DNA of 64,000 nt from an uncultured bacterium (GTDB lineage Bacteria > Bacillota > Clostridia > Lachnospirales > Lachnospiraceae): the NCBI GenBank assembly GCA_947651225.1, contig CANSYK010000003.1, positions 53,873 to 117,872 of the forward strand. The letters run 5' to 3'. The translations under genes and the position numbers were made by a program. Below, one piece after another: positions 55,804 through 63,934 of the stretch. The notes under the pieces were generated by a model. That model did no database searches. It saw only the letters and a list, made by a program, of their open reading frames with translations, and was not told where the DNA came from. Positions within the stretch are counted from its first letter, which is position 1, and the number at the start of each line of letters is the position of its first letter.

Positions 55804-57363
55804 TTATGCCGTTGGCAGCGGCTCATCAATCAAAGCTTCCTGCCTCTTAATTTTCTTTGTAGAACTTCTGATAAATGGATTTTTTCTTACCACAAGCCCT
55901 GTAATCTGGCGGTATGTCGGCTGATTTTTATTGTACTGGTCTAAAAACGCCTGCAGCGCTGCCCGAATTGCCTCTTCATCCAATCCCTTTGCCGCAACAA
56001 CATCCTGATCTGGATAAATTCTTGCGGTAAGACCATTGTCCTCACCTGTTACAATAACTTCACCTACCAGCGCATCAAGAGCCAGCTTATTTTCAATTTC
56101 CTCAGGAGAAATATTCTCCCCATTTGAAAGGATAATCAGATTCTTTACACGTCCATTGATAAACAGGAAACCATCTTCATCCAGATATCCCTTATCTCCT
56201 GTATGGAGCCATCCATCCTTTAAAGTTTCAGCAGTCTCTTCCGGCATCTGATAATACCCCTTCATAACGCTACTGCCCCTTACCAGAATCTCTCCATTTT
56301 CAAATTTAATCTCCGCATTGCAAAGCGGCTTTCCAATCGAGCCTGCTTTGTGATCTTCCGGTAAATTGGAACTAATTACCGGCGAACACTCTGACATGCC
56401 GTATCCCTCAAGGATTTCCACTCCATACTCTGCAAGCTGTTCAATATAATATGGGTCCAGATGAGCGCCCCCAATAAATATAATTTCAAGATTACCACCA
56501 AATACATTATCCGCAATTACCTTTTTTGGAATGGAAGCGTCTGCACTCGCAAGTCTCTTATAAATGGTTTCAATCATCATTGGAACCATAAGAATTACAT
56601 TTGGCTTAAAGACTCCCATGTTTTTCACCATATGCAGAAGGGAATCATTGATACATATGGTCGCACCTAAAGAAAATCCCTTGAGCCAGTCCATCACCAG
56701 ACAATATACATGATGAATCGGAAGTACACTAAGCATTACGGTTCCTGGCTCTTTTGAATAGGCAACAGAAATTACATTCGTTGCCAAATTATTCTGTGTC
56801 AACATAACTCCCTTACTTTTTCCTGTTGTGCCAGATGTAAAAATAATCGTCGCCACATCTTCTGAATCCGGTCTGCCGACATCAGCATCACTCTTTTTCC
56901 CTGCGGCTTTGAGTTCACCTAAAGATGAGATTCTTTCATCAGAGGCTTCTGCCTTTTCCTCCTGCAACAGCCAGATTTTCTTAAGCTTTGGGCACGCTGC
57001 CAATATACCATCCAAAAGAGCCTTTCCCTTAGGACTTAAAAACAGCGCTTCCGAATCAGAACGGTTAATTAAATCTATTAAATCCTCACCTGGAAGACCC
57101 GCATCAAGAGGTACCGCAACCATACTTCCTGTAATAATACCCAGATAACTTTCAATCCATTCTGCAGAAGTGACCCCAATCAAAGAAATATGTTTACCCT
57201 GAAAACCTTCTATGGACAGCCCTTTTCTTATTACTGATACCTCTTCCATCAGCTCTCTGTAGTTCTTGGAAAAAATTTCTTTCTTTTCCAGCCACTTTAT
57301 TGCCTCAATATCTGCAAATTTCTTTGCACTGTCCTCTAATAGATCACGAATAAGTATTCCCAT
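55804..57363 (-). CDS. AMP-dependent ligase (adenylation enzyme) of an acyl-conjugation cluster
   Basis: A 519-residue ANL-superfamily adenylate-forming enzyme: P-loop TSGTTGKSKG at residues 176-185, GYGMSECSPV, DGWLHTGDKGYLDEDG and a C-terminal Lys (STKKIKRQEA). Such enzymes turn a carboxylic acid into an acyl-AMP and then load a thiol, here probably the phosphopantetheine of the ACP encoded 4 bases upstream. The sequence looks more like a fatty acid or acyl ligase than an amino acid-specific NRPS A domain, but substrate residues cannot be read by eye. Confidence 0.92.
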   Translation of the reverse strand: MGILIRDLLEDSAKKFADIEAIKWLEKKEIFSKNYRELMEEVSVIRKGLSIEGFQGKHISLIGVTSAEWIESYLGIITGSMVAVPLDAGLPGEDLIDLINRSDSEALFLSPKGKALLDGILAACPKLKKIWLLQEEKAEASDERISSLGELKAAGKKSDADVGRPDSEDVATIIFTSGTTGKSKGVMLTQNNLATNVISVAYSKEPGTVMLSVLPIHHVYCLVMDWLKGFSLGATICINDSLLHMVKNMGVFKPNVILMVPMMIETIYKRLASADASIPKKVIADNVFGGNLEIIFIGGAHLDPYYIEQLAEYGVEILEGYGMSECSPVISSNLPEDHKAGSIGKPLCNAEIKFENGEILVRGSSVMKGYYQMPEETAETLKDGWLHTGDKGYLDEDGFLFINGRVKNLIILSNGENISPEEIENKLALDALVGEVIVTGEDNGLTARIYPDQDVVAAKGLDEEAIRAALQAFLDQYNKNQPTYRQITGLVVRKNPFIRSSTKKIKRQEALIDEPLPTA

Positions 57364-57367
57364 ATCC

Positions 57368-57610
57368 CTATGCCTCCTGTTGTAATTTTTCCATTAATTG
57401 AAGAGCCTCTCCGATTGTCAGAACCTTTAATGCGTCCTCCTCTTCCAACTCTACATCAAAGGTATCCTCAAGCTCCCCTAAAAAAGACATAAAGTCAAGG
57501 GAACTAAACCCCAAATCTTCCCGGAATCTCATATCATTATTCATCTCCTCCGGTTTTACCTCACAATACTGAGCTACAATTGTCTTAAACTGCATTTCCT
57601 GTGTCATCAT
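57368..57610 (-). CDS. acyl carrier protein
   Basis: An 80-residue ACP with the 4'-phosphopantetheine site DLGFSSLDF (Ser37). It is not the usual fatty-acid ACP pairing: it sits between a condensation-type gene and an AMP-ligase gene, so it probably carries the acyl intermediate of this pathway. Binding site GGAGG. A phosphopantetheinyl transferase is not in the window. Confidence 0.95.
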   Translation of the reverse strand: MMTQEMQFKTIVAQYCEVKPEEMNNDMRFREDLGFSSLDFMSFLGELEDTFDVELEEEDALKVLTIGEALQLMEKLQQEA

Positions 57611-57632
57611 TTTCCTCCTTCATTTTTGCTTT

Positions 57633-59018
57633 TTACACCTGTTCCATAAGTTCCCCGATACTCATATCCGGGTTTGCAATCCCCTTAAAAAGTATGCGCA
57701 TCATATAGTAGTACAAAAGTTCCATATCATGCTCCTCTAAATGAGCTGTCTGATAATGGTAGGAAAAATTCATTCCTCCATCCTCTGTATGGGATACCGT
57801 TAAATACATTTTCTTGGTAGCCGCACCATTCGCAAACCATTTTGAATGCTGCTGAATATTCACCAGATGCGGATTTTCCATCTTGACCGGCATCGGCTGG
57901 TATGTCAGATAACAACTTTCATATGTTGTGTTTTCCGGCGTATGATAACGCTTCCTCATCTCCTCCTCAATCAACGCAGGATCATAATTGCTGTGCATAT
58001 ATATTTTATTTTGTACACTCTGAATCTCATAAGCAGCTGACATAAAATCCGTGTCTGGAGTAATCACTGTCCTGCATGGAAACATAATTGTCCTGCTGCC
58101 GCCTGATGTCCACTCATCATGGGTGGAACGCCTGGAAATAAAGTTCTGAATCGTAATATCTTCCTGTCCGTTATTTGCCTTTGACAGATATGTCCTGATT
58201 CCAAGCAGTATAAGATTTGTCATAGATAACTGATGATTCATACAAAAATCAATCAGGTTCTTTGTCGGTTCCGGTTCCAAAATGTAATCCTTTACTTCCA
58301 CAAATAAATTCTTTAACTCGATGTCTGCAGCTCTCAACTTCTTATCGCCATGCCTCTTTCTTGCTTCCTCAAGAACAGAAGGCCCCTGAATATCAGAATA
58401 CAATGGTTCTCCCAGCGCATCAAGCTGATCATCCCAAAACTTTTTATCCTTCGCAAAACGTTTCTCGTTATTTGCCTTTTTCAAATCCTTATCCAGAACC
58501 ATCTCAAAATCTGCCAAATCTGCCGGATATTGCGATTTAAACCTAAAATGCGTATAAAGCTGCATCAAATCATTAATCATTACTACCAAACCACAGGAAT
58601 CAATGAGCCTATGATCCATATGAATAAAAAATCCATTGAATCCCTCTGGAAGCTTTACCATTGTTACGTCACACAATGGAATATCATCCCCGTCAAAAGT
58701 CTCATATGCCCACTGCTGCATCAGGTTATCCGCATCAGCCAAACTCATGCCAGACAAATCCTTTATCGGGATATCCCTGCTATCTTTGTCCACAATATAC
58801 TGCTTTACCTCTCCTGTTTTATCAGGCTTTGTAAAACGAATCCTCATACAGCCATAACGTTCCATTTCCAGCTGAATACATTTTTTCAAAAGACCAAAAT
58901 CCAAAGGTGACTTTAAAGATGCCACAACACTGACTCCCGACACCTGCTGTGTCTTGTATTTCAGAATCCAGTTATGGTGCATTTTTTGTGCTGCTGTTAA
59001 GGGATAATAATCTTGCAT
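57633..59018 (-). CDS. stand-alone condensation-domain-like protein
   Basis: A 461-residue protein of the NRPS condensation/acyltransferase fold. It starts YYPLTAAQKMHH, as C domains do, and carries a variant of the HHxxxDG motif, DHRLIDS: the second His (His136) and the Asp (Asp140) are kept, the first His is Asp135 and Gly is Ser141. It would join an ACP-bound acyl group to an amine or alcohol. It is the first gene of the C-ACP-A operon, with AGGAGG in front. Free-standing C domains with this partner set are known from gut Clostridia that make fatty-acid amides; the link here is inference. Confidence 0.85.
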   Translation of the reverse strand: MQDYYPLTAAQKMHHNWILKYKTQQVSGVSVVASLKSPLDFGLLKKCIQLEMERYGCMRIRFTKPDKTGEVKQYIVDKDSRDIPIKDLSGMSLADADNLMQQWAYETFDGDDIPLCDVTMVKLPEGFNGFFIHMDHRLIDSCGLVVMINDLMQLYTHFRFKSQYPADLADFEMVLDKDLKKANNEKRFAKDKKFWDDQLDALGEPLYSDIQGPSVLEEARKRHGDKKLRAADIELKNLFVEVKDYILEPEPTKNLIDFCMNHQLSMTNLILLGIRTYLSKANNGQEDITIQNFISRRSTHDEWTSGGSRTIMFPCRTVITPDTDFMSAAYEIQSVQNKIYMHSNYDPALIEEEMRKRYHTPENTTYESCYLTYQPMPVKMENPHLVNIQQHSKWFANGAATKKMYLTVSHTEDGGMNFSYHYQTAHLEEHDMELLYYYMMRILFKGIANPDMSIGELMEQV

Positions 59019-59169
59019 TTGTAAATCCTCCTATCTCATTCCTTCTGCTTCTGTTAAAACGTTATCACATTTCATTTTTAATTTCTACCCCCTAAAGGAC
59101 TTAACAAACATTTTACCCCAAATTGTCCAAGACCTTGCATACAACCACAAATAAATTTTCAAACACGCT

Positions 59170-59480
59170 CTAGCGCTGCACCACTCCATCTGCAATTTTA
59201 ATAATACGGTCTGCATATTCTGCCATCTGCAAATCATGCGTCACCATAATAATCGTCTGCTGATAAACTTCCGATGCCAGGTGTAGAATCCCTGCCATCC
59301 ATAAATAACACAAGAATCCGGAAAGGCAGAGAAAAATCCCTTCCTGCAGCCCCTCTTTCCACTCCATTCTGTGAATTTTTGAAGAACCCATTCCCAACTG
59401 GTGAAGCTGCTGCTGTTATGGCTTCTGTTTTCTTGCCTCCTCCTGCTGGATATAAAAACGAATAGACGCATGGTTTACAT
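59170..59480 (-). pseudogene. fused remnants: FtsX-type permease piece and ABC ATPase C terminus
   Basis: The minus-strand frame reads ASIRFYIQQEEARKQKP, a stop, then QLGMGSSKIHRMEWKEG (typical FtsX/MacB permease interior), then SEVYQQTIIMVTHDLQMAEYADRIIKIADG (H-loop and end of an ABC ATPase of the lipoprotein/bacteriocin exporter type). The joined pieces belong to two different genes, so a deletion has collapsed an ABC operon. The codons around the joint are not functional. Confidence 0.75.
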
Positions 59481-59531
59481 TCTTGTCCCATGCGCCTTTA
59501 CGTTGCTTTTTAGTATAAATTGTTTTACCGA

Positions 59532-60395
59532 TTATGCCAACTGCATAATTTCGGCTTCGATTTCTTTTAATTCATCAAATGACAGTTCAGATACACAATC
59601 TGCAATTTCTTCAAGTGTCATTTTGCCTTTTCTTATCAGCTGTTCTGCCATTGCTCTTTCTGCATCATGCCTTTCACTCTTGATAAAAGACTTCATAATC
59701 TGCTCATCATCAAATAAACTCATCATAATCGTTACTACCTCCACTTCTTTGCTGCTTAGATACTGTTTTAAGATGTTCCTGTCCTTGCATATACGGATTG
59801 TTTCAGTAACCGCCTGTTTCGTCATTCCATGCTCTTTTATCTGCTCGTTAAAAACTTTGCAAAAAACAATGTATTCATTGATGATATTATCCTTGTCGCT
59901 CTCATATATGACTTTGGCTTTTATCTCAATATCAATATCTGCACCGTCAAAAAACTCTTGCGATAAAGATATGGTATCGGGCTTTCTGCCTTTGTTGCCT
60001 GTGTATATCACATATAATTCGGGCTTTGGCATTTTTACTTTCTTGCTCTTATACAGGCTCTGACTGGTTCGCTCAAAATATTCATGATAACTATGTGCTA
60101 AATACAGCAGTATCCTGATTAAGATATTTGCCGTCCAACTTGATTGTGCTTCTAACAACAAAAGCAATCTGTTGTTACCTACCATTATGCCCAAATCATT
60201 ATAGAGATTATCTGTCAGAACATTGTCTATCGTTACAATATCCAGCGTATCCTCTGTTGCGTCCGTATCCTCAGGGTGCAATGTTTTGTACAGTTTCAAC
60301 AAATTCTTTTTATCTTGGAAAAGGTCTAAAAACACACTGTTTTTTGCGGTACGTTTTGCCTTGGCTTCCTGCGTCTGCTTTGTATCGTCCGACAC
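59532..60395 (-). CDS. Rpn-family nuclease / putative transposase (right copy)
   Basis: A 287-residue homologue of the left copy at 54016-54909, with the same landmarks: NSVFLDLFQDKKNLLKLYKTLHPED, YNDLGIMVGNNRLLLLLEAQSSWTANI and PELYVIYTGNKG. The start is a GTG (60393-60395) after GAGGTGG. It reads toward the left copy, so the two face each other across the C-ACP-A cluster. Its upstream end is joined to the remains of a response regulator gene. Confidence 0.88.
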   Translation of the reverse strand: MSDDTKQTQEAKAKRTAKNSVFLDLFQDKKNLLKLYKTLHPEDTDATEDTLDIVTIDNVLTDNLYNDLGIMVGNNRLLLLLEAQSSWTANILIRILLYLAHSYHEYFERTSQSLYKSKKVKMPKPELYVIYTGNKGRKPDTISLSQEFFDGADIDIEIKAKVIYESDKDNIINEYIVFCKVFNEQIKEHGMTKQAVTETIRICKDRNILKQYLSSKEVEVVTIMMSLFDDEQIMKSFIKSERHDAERAMAEQLIRKGKMTLEEIADCVSELSFDELKEIEAEIMQLA

Positions 60396-60459
60396 CTTAC
60401 CACCTCGATTTCTAAAAATCTATGGCAAAAGATACGATATAATCTACTCCTGCCACATT

Positions 60460-60555
60460 TCAATTATACAAAAATATGCTTGTCTTTACAATAAAATTCA
60501 CATTAATTAAGCCAATCAAAAGCTGTTCTTCATCCTCTACGATTAAAATTTTCAT
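60460..60555 (-). pseudogene. N-terminal remnant of a response regulator
   Basis: The frame starts MKILIVEDEEQLL, the typical receiver-domain N terminus, and then runs into unrelated codons (IGLINVNFIVK...) and stops after 31 residues. The rest of the gene is missing; the promoter of the Rpn-type gene lies inside the broken frame. Confidence 0.8.
60463..60491 (-). promoter_or_regulatory. sigma-A promoter of the right Rpn-type gene
   Basis: On the minus strand TTGTAA (60486-60491) and TATAAT (60463-60468) are 17 bases apart, inside the response-regulator remnant. It has the same form as the promoter of the left copy. Confidence 0.75.
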
Positions 60556-60604
60556 ATATCTGTCTGCTTCTATTTCTTTATTTTATCTTTTAATTTCTCC
60601 CTGT

Positions 60605-61609
60605 TTACTGCATCCATGAAACCACCCGCTTCCTTTCACTGCTTTCATCATATTTTGCAAAAAACCCTAATACTTTTTCCCGGTACAACTCTGGTGCGGC
60701 ATATGCACTGCAAAGATGCCTTGCCTCCGGTATCACATACATCTCCTTTGGAGCCTGGCATATCAGATAATTATATATTGTATTTTTCTGATCCACATAG
60801 GTATCGTCAGAACCATGAAAAAATAAAACCGGCCGCTCATTCTCTTCCATAGCTTTCGTTGTATCCGCATCTTTCATACGAAAACCGGCAAATATCCTGC
60901 AAAACAGATCCAGCCGAAGTAAAAGCAGTCCAACCCAGTGCAGATGGAACCAGTTCGCTGCCATATCCTTGACCTGTCCCTTCATCGAACGGAAACCGCA
61001 ATCTGCAATGATTCCTTTTACTTCTTTTGGCAGTTTTTGCCCTGACGCCATAAGCACAGACGCCGCCCCCATGGATTCCCCATAGAGATAAATCGGAAGC
61101 CTCTTTTTATTCCGTCTGGCAATATAATATGACCAGCCCTGTACATCATACTGCTCCAAAGCGCCAAAGGTAATGTATTCCCCCCTGCTTGCACCACAGC
61201 ACCTCTGGTCAATAAAAAGCAGATTACAGTGATTCTCATGGAGAAACCGTGCCATATAGGCAAAATCGCTAAATGTATTTCCCTTATATCCATGGCTTAA
61301 CAGGACAAATCTTTTCGCATTCTTTGCAGGTAAATAGTGTGCATGCAAAACCAGGCCATCCTTGCTCTTCATATAGCAGTCCTGCATATGCTGCTGCATG
61401 CACCAGGCCTTGCCTGCTTCATATTCTGTTTCAAATTTATTTCTTGGGTGGTTCAGCTTAATATGGGACAGTTGAAACCATCTCTTTTTTATCAGTCTCT
61501 TTTGTTCTTTGCATCGAACCATCATTTTAAAAAAGGACCAGCCAAAAGCCATAAATATGTTAAAAGCTACGACGCCAGCCCCCACTATTTTAATCACTTT
61601 ATTTCTCAT
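60605..61609 (-). CDS. alpha/beta-hydrolase-fold protein, membrane anchored
   Basis: A 334-residue protein with an N-terminal membrane segment (about residues 7-29) and an extracellular or membrane-facing alpha/beta-hydrolase domain: oxyanion region VLLSHGYKGN, nucleophile elbow GESMGAAS, acid HGSDDTYV and His in ARHLCS. This matches a group of Firmicute hydrolases (YqkD-like) of unknown substrate. It has a GAGG binding site. A three-residue cytoplasmic start is followed directly by the anchor. Confidence 0.9.
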   Translation of the reverse strand: MRNKVIKIVGAGVVAFNIFMAFGWSFFKMMVRCKEQKRLIKKRWFQLSHIKLNHPRNKFETEYEAGKAWCMQQHMQDCYMKSKDGLVLHAHYLPAKNAKRFVLLSHGYKGNTFSDFAYMARFLHENHCNLLFIDQRCCGASRGEYITFGALEQYDVQGWSYYIARRNKKRLPIYLYGESMGAASVLMASGQKLPKEVKGIIADCGFRSMKGQVKDMAANWFHLHWVGLLLLRLDLFCRIFAGFRMKDADTTKAMEENERPVLFFHGSDDTYVDQKNTIYNYLICQAPKEMYVIPEARHLCSAYAAPELYREKVLGFFAKYDESSERKRVVSWMQ

Positions 61610-62085
61610 AACACTTGTTAACCTCTTCTGATTTAAATTTTAAATATAATTTGACTATCTTTAACATTGTCAATAGCCGCTTCATCAAATTCATTATAAA
61701 ATGTTTTACCTGAAAAATCAAATCTATTTACTTTATTGATTCTTCCCTAAAACATGTTGAAATTTGTTTATAAAAGACATATAAAAAAGCACAAACCCCC
61801 AGGAACTGCCAACAGTTCATTGATTGGCAGTTCCTTCTCATTTAATCAAGATTTTATACCTTTATTCTGTCAACTATTTAAGGACCTGTAAATAATTAAA
61901 TGAAACAACTTGCTTGCCTGTTTTTTCGATTGCTACATCAAAAAGCCTCGCCGTAGCCCGCTACGTTGCTAAGCGCCAGTGGCGCTTGTTTAGCAAGAAC
62001 CGAAGCGGAGCGTAGAACTACGTTTTTTTCTTTGCACTCGGAAAAACATTCTTCGCAACTTGTTCATTTAATTTATTTACAGTTC
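61610..62085. other. 476-bp gap with gene scrap, hairpin and inverted-repeat element
   Basis: On the minus strand a 36-codon open frame ends at 61633 (KVNRFDFSGKTFYNEFDEAAIDNVKDSQIIFKI) but has no start, so it looks like a 3' scrap of a lost gene. A 12-bp perfect hairpin follows at 61801-61835, then the element at 61881-62087. Confidence 0.55.
61801..61835. repeat. 12-bp perfect hairpin AGGAACTGCCAA
   Basis: AGGAACTGCCAA (61801-61812) and TTGGCAGTTCCT (61824-61835), loop of 11. Its outer part (GAACTGC/GCAGTTC) is shared with the hairpin at 16106-16136. Confidence 0.7.
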
Positions 62086-62087
62086 CT
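61881..62087. mobile_element. 207-bp MITE-like element with terminal inverted repeats
   Basis: The ends are inverted copies of each other: 61881-61913 starts AGGACCTGTAAATAATTAAA and 62055-62087, read backwards, starts AGGAACTGTAAATAAATTAA; both end TTGC, with two mismatches and two single-base gaps over 33 bases. The interior is GC-rich with a palindrome GCGCCAGTGGCGC and has no ORF. The right end touches the stop codon of the gene at 62086. I see no clear target duplication. Confidence 0.65.
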
Positions 62088-62268
62088 AATCCCTTCCACC
62101 CTCCATTAATGGCGTTTTTTGATATAACTTACGCTCAACACATCTCTTTTCAATCATAAGTTGTTGTTTCATTTTCTCATAACCACCTTCCTTATCTGCC
62201 ATTTTCAGTCTTTCTAATAAGTCTAACTGATCTAAAAGATTAACATTTAATCTTTTTTCACTTGGCAT
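62086..62268 (-). CDS. small charged protein of unknown function
   Basis: A 60-residue protein (MPSEKRLNVNLLDQLDLLERLKM...TPLMEGGRD). Strong AGGGGTG binding site before the ATG at 62266-62268 and a good promoter upstream support it. Its stop codon lies in the right end of the 207-bp element, so its C terminus may have been rewritten by the insertion. No family recognised. Confidence 0.7.
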   Translation of the reverse strand: MPSEKRLNVNLLDQLDLLERLKMADKEGGYEKMKQQLMIEKRCVERKLYQKTPLMEGGRD

Positions 62269-62312
62269 ATAATCACCCCTTTTCACAATCTGCTTTAACA
62301 ATAACTACCTAC

Positions 62313-62341
62313 AGTATAGCGGATAGCTTACAAAGTGTAAA
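62313..62341 (-). promoter_or_regulatory. sigma-A promoter of the 60-residue gene
   Basis: On the minus strand TTTACA (62336-62341) and TATACT (62313-62318) are 17 bases apart. Confidence 0.7.
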
Positions 62342-62380
62342 GTTTTATTCATTCTTACCCTATCTGCATAATCCATCTTT

Positions 62381-63769
62381 TTACTCCATTGGTTTCATAA
62401 TTCTTTTATCTGCCCTAACCAGAAAAAGCGCTGCTACAATGAGAGCCACAAATTCCGCAATTGGAAATGCCCACCATATCATAAAATCCGCATTTTCCAG
62501 CCTGGCAAAAATCCATGCCAATGGCAATACAACCACGCAAAGCCTGAGCAGGGAAACGACCAGAGAAGCTAGGCCACAGCCCAATGCCTGAAACACGCCC
62601 TGCACTGCAATATTGCCGCCTGCAAATAAAAACCCAACAGATATAATCTTTGTCGCCATAACACATAATTCCTGTGTTTCTTTGGACATAGCAAATAACC
62701 CAATCAAAGAATCAGCAAACAGTTCTAACCCAATCAAACCAACAAACATAATAATCTCAACATACAATATTCCATAAAAAATCCCCTGCTTTACACGCTT
62801 TTTGTCCCTCATTCCATAATTAAAGGATACAATCGGCGTAATCGCATCCCTCAGCCCAAATCCGGCAAAGAAAATAAACTGCTGAATCTTATAAAAAATC
62901 CCATATGCTGTTACTGCCCCTTGGGATACCATGCCAAAAATAAGATTAATGCCATATGTCATAAAGGACATCAATGCCTGCATAATAATTGCCGGAAGCC
63001 CAATCACATAGATTTCCTTGACAATGCCCCATTCCAGTTTCAGATAGCTTCTGCCAGACTTTACCTCTGTATTTTTCGTATAATGAATATACATGGCAAC
63101 CAACATAGATACCACCTGTCCGATTACAGTCGCATACGCCGCACCGCAAATCCCCGTTTCCGGCAGCCCAAAATATCCAAAAATCATAACTGGATCTAAA
63201 ATGATGTTGACGACAGCGCCTGACACCTGCGCAATCGTAGAATATACCGTCTTACCTGTTGACTGCAAAAGCTTTTCATAAATCGAAAACAACACAATCC
63301 CAAAGGAAACAATGGAACAAATTGTAAGGTATGAGCTTCCCATTGTAAGAATCACTACATCCCCTGTCTGGCTTCCAATATAGGCTTTTACACCAAAAAG
63401 GCCAAACAGCAAAAACACTGCATAAATAATAATCTCTAACGTGATTCCATTCCCCGCCGCCTTTGCAACCTTCTCTTTATCTCTCTGCCCCAAACTTTTT
63501 GCTAACATGGCATTTACCCCGACTCCTGTTCCAATGCCAAATGCTACAATCAACATTTGCACAGGAAATGCCAGAGTCAGCGCATTTACGGCACACTCAC
63601 CTGCATGCTTAATCCCTTCTGTATCTGGTATTCTTGCCACAAACATGCTATCCACAATGTTATAACACGCCTGCAATACCATGGATAAAATCATAGGAAT
63701 TCCCATACTTAACATCACTTTTGAAACCGCTTCCGTTCCCATTTTGTTTGTCACTGCTTTTTTACTCAT
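62381..63769 (-). CDS. MATE-family multidrug/toxin efflux transporter
   Basis: A 462-residue transporter with twelve predicted membrane helices in two homologous halves; typical pieces are MSMGIPMILSMVLQACYNIVDSMFVAR, NALTLAFPVQMLIVAFGIGTGVGVNAMLAK and PIVSFNYGMRDKKRVKQG. It uses an ion gradient to export drugs or metabolites. I start it at the ATG 63767-63769 (AAGGGAG upstream); the frame is open for 59 codons further, through the region containing a terminator, which is not coding. Confidence 0.96.
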   Translation of the reverse strand: MSKKAVTNKMGTEAVSKVMLSMGIPMILSMVLQACYNIVDSMFVARIPDTEGIKHAGECAVNALTLAFPVQMLIVAFGIGTGVGVNAMLAKSLGQRDKEKVAKAAGNGITLEIIIYAVFLLFGLFGVKAYIGSQTGDVVILTMGSSYLTICSIVSFGIVLFSIYEKLLQSTGKTVYSTIAQVSGAVVNIILDPVMIFGYFGLPETGICGAAYATVIGQVVSMLVAMYIHYTKNTEVKSGRSYLKLEWGIVKEIYVIGLPAIIMQALMSFMTYGINLIFGMVSQGAVTAYGIFYKIQQFIFFAGFGLRDAITPIVSFNYGMRDKKRVKQGIFYGILYVEIIMFVGLIGLELFADSLIGLFAMSKETQELCVMATKIISVGFLFAGGNIAVQGVFQALGCGLASLVVSLLRLCVVVLPLAWIFARLENADFMIWWAFPIAEFVALIVAALFLVRADKRIMKPME

Positions 63770-63893
63770 TTTTTCTCCCTTTCTTTTGAAAATCCTGCCC
63801 TTTTGGGGGGGCAAATCCCCAACAGCCAAAACTTTCAGGAGACTTTTTTTGGAAAGCTGCCATAACCATATTTTATAGTCGCATATGGACCAC

Positions 63894-63934
63894 AAAAAAA
63901 GCGTAAATCCATTATCTGGATTTACGCTTTTTTT
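63894..63934. terminator. strong bidirectional terminator upstream of the MATE gene
   Basis: A7-GCGTAAATCC, loop ATTATCT, GGATTTACGC-T7: stem of 17 bp counting A-T ends. A gene from the right edge of the window probably stops here; the minus-strand frame ending at 63983-63985 (codons NVTAA, stop) may be its last few residues. Confidence 0.9.
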
